This document shows positions 26,697 through 34,498 of a DNA stretch of 64,000 nt, piece by piece. The notes beneath the pieces are model-generated. The model ran no database searches, was not told where the DNA came from, and saw only the letters and a list, made by a program, of their open reading frames with translations. The translations under genes were made by a program, and so were the position numbers. Origin of the DNA: Bog-473 sp963742035 (lineage in GTDB: Bacteria > Actinomycetota > Acidimicrobiia > Acidimicrobiales > RAAP-2); NCBI GenBank assembly GCA_963742035.1, contig CAVUKH010000002.1:186001-250000 (forward strand), in the 5' to 3' direction. Within the stretch, counting starts at the first letter, position 1. Every line of letters starts with the position of its first letter.

Positions 26697-27091
26697 CGCC
26701 GGTCACCCGCGGTCGGCTGCTCCCGCCCTCTGGGGCACCCGCGGTGGGGGAGCGGACCGAGGCAATTGCGATACTCGGAGATGTGCTGGTGGAGCAGATC
26801 CTGAGCGGCGCCATGGGCGCTCCGGTGGACTACGACCAGGAGCACGACGAATGGGTGGTCGTCCTCAACGGTCGTGCCACGTTGGTCGTCGGCGACGAGT
26901 CTCTCCAGCTCGTCCCGGGTGACTGGGTCCTCCTGCGCGCCCACGAGGCGCATCAATTGTTGGAGACGGAACCGGGGACGAGCTGGCTCGCGCTGCGCGC
27001 TGGCCCCCATGATCCGCTCGTCGAGAACGAGTCCCTGAAGAGTCGTGGCGGCTCCGACGCCGACCCGGTCACGTCACTCGGTACGCCGTGA
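26693..27091 (+). CDS. Small cupin-domain protein
   Basis: A 132-residue single cupin. YDQEHDEWVVVLNGRATLVVGDE and LVPGDWVLLRAHEAHQL give both cupin motifs in short form (EHDEWVVVLNG and PGDWVLL); one metal His position is filled by the HD pair and the other by EAHQ. GTG 26693 overlaps the stop of the substrate-binding protein (GTGA). The end overlaps the convergent cyclase gene by 23 bp. Function unknown; translational coupling suggests a link to the uptake protein or its ligand. Confidence 0.75.
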   Translation: MTPVTRGRLLPPSGAPAVGERTEAIAILGDVLVEQILSGAMGAPVDYDQEHDEWVVVLNGRATLVVGDESLQLVPGDWVLLRAHEAHQLLETEPGTSWLALRAGPHDPLVENESLKSRGGSDADPVTSLGTP

Positions 27092-28163
27092 TCTCTTCTG
27101 CGAACCCCTTCAACGTCAGGGGAGGGAGACGCTCGAACCCGAAGTCGCCACCGGCGGCTCGGGTTGCCTCGGACACGACGGCCGTCGACGGTTCGGCCAC
27201 CCCGACCAGGCGGGCCGCCAGGTTCACGTCGGGGCCGTAGAGGTCTCCGAACACCGAAGCCATCTCGCCGGTCGCCATGCCGACCCTGACGGGCGGGAGT
27301 GCCCCACCGGCAGCATCAATCAGATCGAGCGCAATCCGGCAGGCGTCCTCGGCATCCTCGGTGACGAACATCGCCTCGTCGCCGATCGTCTTGACGATCT
27401 GACCGTGCCCCGCGGCGGCGATCTCGGAAGTGCGCAGGTCGAACTCGACCAGGACATCTGTGAGCTCCCGCAGCGACAAGGACGCCGCCGTCGTCGTGTA
27501 TCCCACCAGGTCGACGAAACCGACGGTTCGCTGGACCGTCACGACGGATCGCTCCGGATCCGTCGACCACATCCGTTCGGCGACAGCCACGATCTGACGT
27601 CGGAGCACCGCGTCGAGGGTCGACACGAACGTCGGGAGCAACGTTTGGGTCATGTCGGCGTATTCCTTGACGACCGCGACATAGGGCGTGCCGGCCGCCC
27701 GGCGCGGCAGCTCGACCTGCAGGCGGAAGACGCCGACCAGGGTTTCGGCGAGCCGGGCCATGGTGTTGCCGGTGACCCGGGCCAGCTGCAGCGTCGCCTC
27801 TTCTCCCAGAAGGTTGTTGTAGGCCCCGGCGAAGAGCCGGACGGTCGCCGCTTCGCCGACTGTCAGCCGGAAGTCCGGGTCCGTCGCAAGGCCGACGGCC
27901 GTCATGAGGCGTATGGTCGTCGGCCAGTCGATGCCAGCAGCTGCAGCCACCTCGCCCAGGGGGAGGGTCCCGCGCGGTCGGAGCGTCAAGTCGAGCGCGA
28001 GCCCCCCCAGGTTGGTAGTGGCCGCTATCTCCTCGGGGGTCGCCCCCAGGCTCCGCACGTAGCGGATCAGCTCGACCTGATCCGCGACGTCCTGCTCGTC
28101 GGGATCAGGCGGGCCCGAACCCTCCGGCTCGCCCGCGCCGGGAGTCAGCGGATCCTCGGCCAT
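27069..28163 (-). CDS. Class III adenylate cyclase
   Basis: A 364-residue soluble cyclase. The C-terminal catalytic domain has both metal Asp residues (GFVDLVGYT and KTIGDEAMF), the adenine-selecting Lys in KTIGD, and the transition-state Asn and Arg in GPDVNLAARL. These residues favour cAMP over cGMP. The N-terminal about 190 residues form a helical regulatory region of the kind seen in mycobacterial cyclases (EIAATTNLGG, TLPLGEVAAAAG) with no membrane segment. Start chosen at ATG 28163; an upstream reading shadows the desaturase gene. A CRP-type site at 55360 gives a possible downstream target. Confidence 0.9.
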   Translation of the reverse strand: MAEDPLTPGAGEPEGSGPPDPDEQDVADQVELIRYVRSLGATPEEIAATTNLGGLALDLTLRPRGTLPLGEVAAAAGIDWPTTIRLMTAVGLATDPDFRLTVGEAATVRLFAGAYNNLLGEEATLQLARVTGNTMARLAETLVGVFRLQVELPRRAAGTPYVAVVKEYADMTQTLLPTFVSTLDAVLRRQIVAVAERMWSTDPERSVVTVQRTVGFVDLVGYTTTAASLSLRELTDVLVEFDLRTSEIAAAGHGQIVKTIGDEAMFVTEDAEDACRIALDLIDAAGGALPPVRVGMATGEMASVFGDLYGPDVNLAARLVGVAEPSTAVVSEATRAAGGDFGFERLPPLTLKGFAEEITAYRVT

Positions 28164-28212
28164 GGCACCAGCTTGCCCGACGGGCCCGCCGTCGGCTTGC
28201 CCGACGAAGGAG

Positions 28213-28962
28213 TCAGACCGGTGTCGGCTTGACGGCGATCTTCTCGTGCCGCAGCGTGGCCCAGTGCAGCTTGACCAGTAGGAGGATGGCCCACCATCCG
28301 GGGTCGACCTCACCCTTGGCCATCGACATCCGGCTCGACGTCGTGACCGCATGGTGGTTGTTGTGCAACCCCTCGCCGGCGACCAGCCAGGCCAGCCACT
28401 GGTTGTTCGTGGCCATGTTGTCGTGCGGACGCTTGCCCCACTTGTGGCCGATCCCGTTGATGGCGCCCCCGCCCAATAGGTAGAGGGAGGCGTGGACTCC
28501 GGCGGCAATCAGCCCGATCTCCCATCCGAAGACGGCAATCAGCAGGCCCACGCCTAACGCCAGGCCGAGCAGGGCGTGGTTGAACACGACCTTGTCCCAG
28601 CGGTCCTCGGGGAGATCCTTGGCGTAACGGTCCACCTGCTGGGGATTGCGCGACACCCTCCGGTAGAGGACGGCATTGCCGAACTGGACCAGCGAGTAGC
28701 CGAAGATCACCGGGGAATGCGGGTCGCCCTCCTTGTCGGTGTGGGCGTGGTGCTTGCGGTGCACGGCAACCCATTGCCGGGGCCGTGTCCCCGTGGACAT
28801 CCAGATGATGACGCGGCAGGCGAAGGCGACGGGCGGTCGCATGGTGATCGCCTTGTGCGCCAGCGCCCGGTGCAGGTACACGGTGGTGACGATGAAGGAA
28901 ATCTGAGAGGTGAGGAGCCCGATCAGGACGGCCTCCAGGACGAGGACCGCGACCGCTGGCAC
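28213..28962 (-). CDS. Acyl-CoA delta-9 type fatty-acid desaturase
   Basis: A 249-residue integral-membrane di-iron desaturase. The three histidine boxes are HRALAH, HRKHHAH and HNNHH, in the spacing of stearoyl-CoA desaturases, with four membrane segments. The protein is shorter than the usual 280-320 residues; it ends soon after KLHWATLRHEKIAV. GTG 28962 is the first start in frame. It makes unsaturated membrane acyl chains and would need a separate electron donor, not seen here. Confidence 0.9.
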   Translation of the reverse strand: MPAVAVLVLEAVLIGLLTSQISFIVTTVYLHRALAHKAITMRPPVAFACRVIIWMSTGTRPRQWVAVHRKHHAHTDKEGDPHSPVIFGYSLVQFGNAVLYRRVSRNPQQVDRYAKDLPEDRWDKVVFNHALLGLALGVGLLIAVFGWEIGLIAAGVHASLYLLGGGAINGIGHKWGKRPHDNMATNNQWLAWLVAGEGLHNNHHAVTTSSRMSMAKGEVDPGWWAILLLVKLHWATLRHEKIAVKPTPV

Positions 28963-29099
28963 CTCGGAACTCTAGCGCAGGCACCGACCTTGTCCTCGAC
29001 ACGTCCAGGGAACCGGGCGACGCTCGTCAACGGAGCCCGAATCCTTCACCCGGCCCCCCAGGGGCGGACGAAGTCCTCCGAGGTTCGCCCTCACCTCCT

Positions 29100-29134
29100 G
29101 TACGTGCCGTACGAGCTGTACGTGCCGTACGAGC
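29100..29134. repeat. Tandem 18-bp repeat, two copies
   Basis: The unit GTACGTGCCGTACGAGCT occurs twice head to tail, the second copy lacking only its last base. Each unit carries GTAC on both sides of GTGCC. It lies 40 bases before the RDD-protein start, in the 209-bp gap between that gene and the divergent desaturase, and may be a regulator site or a short-repeat accident. Confidence 0.6.
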
Positions 29135-29171
29135 CCGCTCGCGACGCCACCCGGGCCGATACGGTTCTCGT

Positions 29172-29660
29172 GTGGTCCGCGAGGAGCCCGCAGCGAGCCT
29201 CGGCCGGCGCATCGGGTCGTTGGCCCTGACCGTCGTCCTGCTGGTCGCGACGCTCGTCCTCGGCTGGCTCGTGTGGAGCATTTTCGAGTGGCGTCACGGC
29301 CGCACGCCGAGCTACCGGATACTCGGCCTACGGGTGGTCAGGCTCTCCGATGCGCAACCCATCGGTGTGGCCCGCTCGCTCCTTCGGAGCGGCATCTGCT
29401 GTTCGGTGCTGGTCGTGCCGACGGTGATCATCGGCGGGGTCGTCCTGCTCTGCTTCGCCTTCGGCGCCTCCCCGCCGGACGGCCTGTTCTCCCAGCCACG
29501 CCGCGCCCCATGGGACGTCCTGACCGCCACGACGGTGCTGGACGAACGGGCCCGGCCGCCGCTGCAGCCCCGCGTTGCGGTCCGGCCCATCGACCCCGTC
29601 GACCTCGCCGGCCTGACGGTCCCCGACGTGCCGCGCTCGAACGGTCACGCGCTGAACTGA
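29172..29660 (+). CDS. RDD-family membrane protein
   Basis: A 162-residue protein with two hydrophobic segments (about residues 16-38 and 74-98). RTPSYRILGLRVVRLSDAQPIG and SLLRSG in between are the central RDD pattern of Arg and Asp residues around membrane helices, read as TPSYRILGLRVV. APWDVLTATTVLDER matches the family's last motif. A Pro-rich cytoplasmic tail follows. GTG start. Transport role unknown. Confidence 0.75.
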   Translation: MVREEPAASLGRRIGSLALTVVLLVATLVLGWLVWSIFEWRHGRTPSYRILGLRVVRLSDAQPIGVARSLLRSGICCSVLVVPTVIIGGVVLLCFAFGASPPDGLFSQPRRAPWDVLTATTVLDERARPPLQPRVAVRPIDPVDLAGLTVPDVPRSNGHALN

Positions 29661-29734
29661 AGGACCGCCCGGCGGCACCGCGGCCGCTCCTTCCAGCTCC
29701 ACCCCAGGTCACGGGCTCTTGCTGTGCGCCCACG

Positions 29735-29758
29735 ACATGTTAGTGTTGACTAACATGT
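29735..29758. promoter_or_regulatory. 24-bp perfect operator palindrome upstream of arsR
   Basis: ACATGTTAGT-GTTG-ACTAACATGT: ten-base arms that match perfectly, ending seven bases before the ArsR start codon. AT-rich in GC-rich surroundings. Its place over the start region fits direct autorepression of the ArsR-SRPBCC-DinB unit. Confidence 0.7.
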
Positions 29759-29764
29759 TAGGCG

Positions 29765-30100
29765 GTGAGCGGGACGGAGGGGACAGGGCCGGATCTGCTG
29801 GCCGTGTTGGCGGAGCCCAACCGGCGGCGGTTGCTCGAGTTGCTGCGCCGCGGCGAGCAGACGGTCACCGAGCTGGCGGCGCACTTCTCCGTCACCCGTC
29901 CCGCCGTCTCGCAGCACCTGGGCGTGCTGGCCGCGGCCGGCCTGGTGGAGGTCCGGCAGGACGGCCGGTTCCGCCGCTACCGGCTCGATCCAAGCGGCAT
30001 GGCGGGGCTGCGCAGCACCCTCGACGCCTTCTGGACATCAGAGCTCGAGCAACTCGTCGTTGCCGAGCCCCCGAAGAGAGGAATCCCGCATGACGATTGA
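29765..30100 (+). CDS. ArsR-family transcriptional regulator
   Basis: A 111-residue winged-helix repressor. LAEPNRRRLLELLRRG and RPAVSQHLGVLAAAGLVEV are the ArsR core and recognition helix; no metal-binding cysteines. GTG 29765 follows the long palindrome with almost no leader. Its stop overlaps the SRPBCC-DinB reading frame by 11 bp. It parallels the ArsR at 9549-9911 in both sequence type and downstream partner. Confidence 0.92.
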   Translation: MSGTEGTGPDLLAVLAEPNRRRLLELLRRGEQTVTELAAHFSVTRPAVSQHLGVLAAAGLVEVRQDGRFRRYRLDPSGMAGLRSTLDAFWTSELEQLVVAEPPKRGIPHDD

Positions 30101-31063
30101 GAAGTCGGTCCTCGTCCCGCTGAATGCCGACCAGACGTTTGCGCTCCTGACCGAACCCGAGCGCCTGCGTCGCTGGCAGGCCGTCGCGGCACGGGTCGAC
30201 CTCCGTGCCGGTGGGGCGTTCCGCTGGACCGTCACGCCCGGCAACAGCGCCGCCGGCACCTTCGTCGAGATCGAGCCGGGCAGGCGGCTCGTCTACACGT
30301 GGAAATGGGAGGGCGACGACTCGCCCGGCACCTCCACCGTGACCATCACGCTCGAGCCGACGGAGGGCGGGACGACGGTGCGGCTCGTCCATGAGGGCCT
30401 GACACCCGAGCAGGAGGCGGGCCACCACAAGGGCTGGGACCACTTCATGGCGCGCCTGGCCGTAGCAGGGCGCGAGGGCGATGCCGGCTTGGAGCCGTGG
30501 GTCGTGCGGGACGCCGACGCCTGGGACCAGCTCAGTGCCGCCGAAGCGTCGTTGGCGACCTGCAGCTTCGTCCTGCGCCACATGGGACCCCGGGCCGGGA
30601 AGGCGCAGACGCCGTGCGCCAAATACGACGTCGACCAGTTGACCGAGCATCTCGCCGGCTCGCTCGTCGGTCTCGGGGGTTGCGTGGGCGTGGAGGTGAC
30701 ACCGGACGAGGACGCGACACGCGCGAGGTCCGCATTGCCGATCTGGCCCAGCCTGTCCTCGAGGGATGGCGCCACCGCGGCATCGAGGGCATGGTCACGC
30801 TGGGACACGGGGAGATCTCCGCCGAAGTCGCCTCGCGCATTTTGTCGATGGAGCTGCTCGTCCACGCCTGGGACTTCGCACGGGCCACCGGTCAGGAGCT
30901 CCCGCCTAACGCCGGGCTCTGCGCCTACGTACTGGGCCTGGCCCAGGACGGGCTCATTCAGCCTGCGTTGCGCGACGGCGAGAACTTCGCCGAAGAGATC
31001 GTGCTGTCGCCGGGTGCCGACCCGATGGACCAGCTGGTGGCCTATACAGGCCGCCGCCCCTGA
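30090..31063 (+). pseudogene. SRPBCC-DinB (mycothiol-dependent) fusion, frameshifted
   Basis: Residues 1-145 from ATG 30090 form an AHSA1-like SRPBCC domain (VPLNADQTFALLTEPERLRRW, read as QTFALLTEPERL). A DinB/TIGR03086-like domain then begins (TPCAKYDVDQLTEHLAGS) but the frame breaks within ACACGCGCGAG at 30717-30727. After that point the family sequence continues in the +2 frame (EVRIADLAQPVLEGW, SRILSMELLVHAWDFARATG in parts) to a natural stop at 31063. One base lost or two gained would explain it. The 5' end overlaps the ArsR gene by 11 bp, after GAGAGGA. Either real decay or an assembly error in a CG run; the intact protein would have about 325 residues. Confidence 0.75.
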
Positions 31064-31064
31064 C

Positions 31065-32549
31065 TCAGCCGGCTGAGGTTCCCCGCCAGCGACGCTCGAA
31101 GGGCAGCCGCCACGTACGCGGCGCGATGAGCTCGTTAATGGAGGACGGGCCCCAGCTGCCCTGGGCGTAGGGCTGCACCGGGGGAGGGTCTTCGAGCAAC
31201 GGCGTCGAGACCTCCCAGAGGCGCTCAATGCCCTCGGCCGTGTTGAAGAGGGTGTGGTCACCGATCATGGCGTCGTGGATGAGTCGCTCGTAGGCCTCGA
31301 GCACGTCCGCGTCCTGGCCCGTCTCGTGCAGGGCGAACTGCAGGCTCAGCTTCTCCAGCTTCATGCCGGGCCCGGGCTTCTTCCCGTAAAAGGACAGTGA
31401 CAGCTTCGACGAGTCGGCCAGGTCGAACGTGAGATGGTCGGGGCCCTGGGCGCCGACCCCGGAGTTGTCGGGGAACATCGACTTCGGGGGCTCCCGGAAC
31501 GCAATCGAGATGATGCGCTCGCCGCCGCCGAGCTTCTTGCCCGTGCGGAGGAAGAAGGGCACGCCCGCCCACCGCCAGTTGTCGATCTCGACCTTGAGCG
31601 CCACGAAGGTCTCGGCGTCGGAGTCCGTGGCCACGCCGGGAATGTCGCGGTAGCCGTCGTACTGCCCACGCACGACTTCGGTCACGTCGAGCAGGCGCAT
31701 GGAGCGGAAGACCTTGTTCTTCTCCTCGTTGATGGGACCGGCGGACAAGTCCGTGGGCGGCTCCATGGCCATGAAGCCCAGAATCTGGAAGAGGTGGGTG
31801 ACCACCATGTCCTTGAAGGCTCCGGTCGCCTCGTAGAAGGCGACGCGGTCGTCGACCCCCAGCGTCTCGGGCACGTCGATCTGCACGTGGTCGATGTGGT
31901 CCCGGTTCCAGATGGGCTCGAACAGGCCGTTGGCGAATCGGAACGCCAAAATGTTCTGGACCCCCTCCTTGCCCAGGAAGTGGTCGATGCGGAAGATCTG
32001 CTCCTCGTCGAAGACCTGGTGCAGCATGTCGTTGAGCGCCACAGCGCTGGCCAGGTCGGTGCCGAACGGCTTCTCCATGACGACCCGTGACCGCTCGACG
32101 AGCTTGGCGTCGGAGATCAGCTGAATCAGGGAGCGGTCCGCCGCCGGCGGGACGCTCAGGTAGTGCAGTCGCCGCGGCTCGCCACCGATTTCGTCCTCGG
32201 CTTTGCCCACCGCCTCGGCCAGCGCCTCGGGCCCGGCCGCGGTGGAGCAGAAGCTCAGCCGCTTCTCGAAGTTGGCCCACTGCAGCAACGAGATCTTGTC
32301 GGTCGAGAACTCGTCGACCGCGTGGCGGGCCAGGTGCCGGAAGTCCTCGTCGGTCAGGCTGCTGGTCGAGCTCCCGACGATCCGGTAGTCGGGCATCATC
32401 CCGGTCATGGCGAGGTGCAGCAGGCCGGGAAGCAGTTTCCGGGCCGCCAGGTCGCCCGTGGCCCCGAACAAAATGATGACGTGGGGCTCAATCTGGTAGC
32501 CCGGGGAAGCCGAGTCCACCGTCTCGCTCTGATCAACGACCTCGGTCAT
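31065..32549 (-). CDS. zwf: Glucose-6-phosphate 1-dehydrogenase
   Basis: A 494-residue enzyme oxidising glucose 6-phosphate to 6-phosphogluconolactone with NADP+, first step of the oxidative pentose phosphate route. The coenzyme motif is GATGDLAARKLLPGL, the active-site signature RIDHFLGKE carries the catalytic His and Lys, and VMEKPFG is also conserved. The ATG overlaps the intended stop (ATGA) of the amidohydrolase gene upstream. No other pentose phosphate gene is near, which is unlike the usual tal-zwf-opcA arrangement. Confidence 0.96.
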   Translation of the reverse strand: MTEVVDQSETVDSASPGYQIEPHVIILFGATGDLAARKLLPGLLHLAMTGMMPDYRIVGSSTSSLTDEDFRHLARHAVDEFSTDKISLLQWANFEKRLSFCSTAAGPEALAEAVGKAEDEIGGEPRRLHYLSVPPAADRSLIQLISDAKLVERSRVVMEKPFGTDLASAVALNDMLHQVFDEEQIFRIDHFLGKEGVQNILAFRFANGLFEPIWNRDHIDHVQIDVPETLGVDDRVAFYEATGAFKDMVVTHLFQILGFMAMEPPTDLSAGPINEEKNKVFRSMRLLDVTEVVRGQYDGYRDIPGVATDSDAETFVALKVEIDNWRWAGVPFFLRTGKKLGGGERIISIAFREPPKSMFPDNSGVGAQGPDHLTFDLADSSKLSLSFYGKKPGPGMKLEKLSLQFALHETGQDADVLEAYERLIHDAMIGDHTLFNTAEGIERLWEVSTPLLEDPPPVQPYAQGSWGPSSINELIAPRTWRLPFERRWRGTSAG

Positions 32550-33729
32550 GCCGGCCTCCGCTCGTTGAGTTCGGACACATTGCCCCCCATGATCTTGGGC
32601 ACCGACTCGCGGGGAGCTTCTGCAACTCGGTCACCCAGTCGGTCGGCTCCGGAAGCCCCTCAATGTGCGGCCAGTCCGAACCGAAGATCACCCGGTCGTC
32701 CCCCATGAGGTCGACGATCTCACCGACGTCGTCCTCCCAGAACGGGTTGATCCACACATTGCGGCGGAACGTCAGGACGGGGTCCTCGGTGAAGTAGCCG
32801 GGCATGCGGCGGGTGGTGGTGCGCAGCTTGGCGAACAGGGGGGCGAGGAACTCCGAGCCGTTCTCGACCGAGGCGATGCGCACGTTGGGGAAGCGGTCGA
32901 ACAGCTTCTCGAGCAACAGCGTGGCCAAGAAGTCGTGGGCCGCCCGTTCAATGGCGAACATCTTGATGCTCGGGCGGGACGGCCCGGCGCGGAACGAGGC
33001 GGAGAAGCCGTCCGGCGCGTACCCGTTGGAGGACAGCCCGGCGTCGCCCGCGTGCACGACGACCGTGATCCCGGCCTCGTTGGCCAGGGCCCAGAACGGG
33101 TCGAACACCTCGTCGGCCGGGGACAGCGGTCCGCCGACCGTGACCGGGGCGGCCGCCCGCATGACGACGGCACGGGCGTCCTGGTCGAGCGCCCACTCCA
33201 GCTCGCGCACCGACTCGTCGACGTCGGCCAGCGAGATGTAGGGGGCCGCGAAGATCCGGTCCGCATAGGCCATGCCCCAGTCTTCGGCCAGCCAGCGGTT
33301 GAACGCGCGGAACAGGAGCACGACCGCGCCCGGATCGTGCTTGAGCGCCTCCTCGTAGAGCATGCCCAGGGTGGGGAAGAGCCAGACCTTGGACAGGTTC
33401 TGGGCGTCCATGGTGGCGAGGCGGGCGTCGCGGTCGCGGTACTCGGCGCGGATGGGCTCGGGCTTGCCCATCAGTTCGTGGATCGGCCGGCCCTCGGGGT
33501 TGCCCCGGAAGTAGTCGACGAGCGCCCCGGCCGGCGCAATCGGGTTGAACGTCGGGTTGGTCACGGCCCGGCTGACCCGGCCACCCAGTGCGTGGTAGCG
33601 CCGCCCGTTGACCTCGACCCACTCGATCACCCTCGGCCCGAGCTTCGGATCGAGATGACGGGTGAACGCATCGAGCGCTTCGTAGTAGTGGTTGTCGGCG
33701 TCGAAGACGGGCGAGTCGACAGCGTGCAT
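32533..33729 (-). CDS. Amidohydrolase family 2 protein, C-terminus frameshifted
   Basis: A metal-dependent hydrolase or decarboxylase of the ACMSD/amidohydrolase-2 type. FDADNHYYE starts the fold, VVVHAGDAG and IFGSDWPHIEGLPEPTDW are the metal-site strands. After TELQKLP the frame slips at a four-G run (32611-32614, plus strand): adding one base restores ESVPKIMGGNVSEL and a stop at 32546 that overlaps zwf by the usual ATGA. As given, the last 25 residues are out of frame. The catalytic core is intact. Substrate unknown; the long-chain form resembles steroid or aromatic-ring degradation members. Confidence 0.82.
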   Translation of the reverse strand: MHAVDSPVFDADNHYYEALDAFTRHLDPKLGPRVIEWVEVNGRRYHALGGRVSRAVTNPTFNPIAPAGALVDYFRGNPEGRPIHELMGKPEPIRAEYRDRDARLATMDAQNLSKVWLFPTLGMLYEEALKHDPGAVVLLFRAFNRWLAEDWGMAYADRIFAAPYISLADVDESVRELEWALDQDARAVVMRAAAPVTVGGPLSPADEVFDPFWALANEAGITVVVHAGDAGLSSNGYAPDGFSASFRAGPSRPSIKMFAIERAAHDFLATLLLEKLFDRFPNVRIASVENGSEFLAPLFAKLRTTTRRMPGYFTEDPVLTFRRNVWINPFWEDDVGEIVDLMGDDRVIFGSDWPHIEGLPEPTDWVTELQKLPASRCPRSWGAMCPNSTSGGRHDRGR

Positions 33730-33766
33730 GGTCAGCCTTCCGCGAGCGTGCGCAACACCTGAGACT

Positions 33767-34483
33767 CTATTGGTTGGGAGTCGGCGGCCCCGCCGCCGTG
33801 TGAGCGGCTCCGGCCGGGTCGACCGCCCAGGCGGGGGCCTCGCCCCAGCGCTCCCCGTACACCAACTCGGACAGGGGGCGTCGGCGCACAGGTCCGTGAT
33901 GACCCTGGGGACGGCCGAGGGTGATGGTCGCCATGATCTCCACCTCGTCGGGGATGTGCAGCAGCGACCGCAGCTCGGCGTCGGCAGCGGACTGCCAGCT
34001 CGTCATGACGCCGCCGAATCCGAGCGCTCGCGCCGCGAGCAGCAGGTTCTGGCAGGCGGGGTAGACGGAGGCGCCGTCGCTGGGGCGGACGGCCTGGCGG
34101 TAACGCGCGTAGCAGGCCAGCACGAGGACGGGCACCGATTCATAGGTGTCGACATAGCGCTGCATGGTGCGAGCCATGCGCGCCTTGGGGGAGTCGGCCA
34201 CGGATCCTGACCCCGTGTCGTACCCGTCGGCCTCCCTCTTGGCGGTCCAGAACCGGCGTGCCCCTTCGCCGATGAGACGCTTCGCATCCCGCGCCACCGG
34301 CCCGTCCGTGAGGACGACGAAGCGGAAGGGCTGGCGGTTGGAACCGCTCGGTGCCCGGGTCGCCGCGAACAGGATGTCGCGCAACACCTCGTCGGGGACG
34401 GGCTCGTCGGTGTAACGCCGGATGGCCCTGGTGGTGAGCAGTCCCTCGTAGAGAGTGACCTCCTCGTGCTCCCTGCCCGTCAT
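33767..34483 (-). CDS. Nitroreductase family protein
   Basis: A 238-residue FMN-dependent reductase. LLTTRAIRRYTDEPVPDEVL is the N-terminal FMN-binding motif (RAIRRYTDEPV), PSGSNRQPFRFVVL the second, and ALGFGGVMTSW the late conserved loop. It sits between the CocE-type hydrolase and the amidohydrolase, all on the minus strand with gaps of 15 and 37 bases, so it is probably in their transcript. Substrate unknown. Confidence 0.9.
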   Translation of the reverse strand: MTGREHEEVTLYEGLLTTRAIRRYTDEPVPDEVLRDILFAATRAPSGSNRQPFRFVVLTDGPVARDAKRLIGEGARRFWTAKREADGYDTGSGSVADSPKARMARTMQRYVDTYESVPVLVLACYARYRQAVRPSDGASVYPACQNLLLAARALGFGGVMTSWQSAADAELRSLLHIPDEVEIMATITLGRPQGHHGPVRRRPLSELVYGERWGEAPAWAVDPAGAAHTAAGPPTPNQ

Positions 34484-34498
34484 GTCCGCGCCGCCTCC

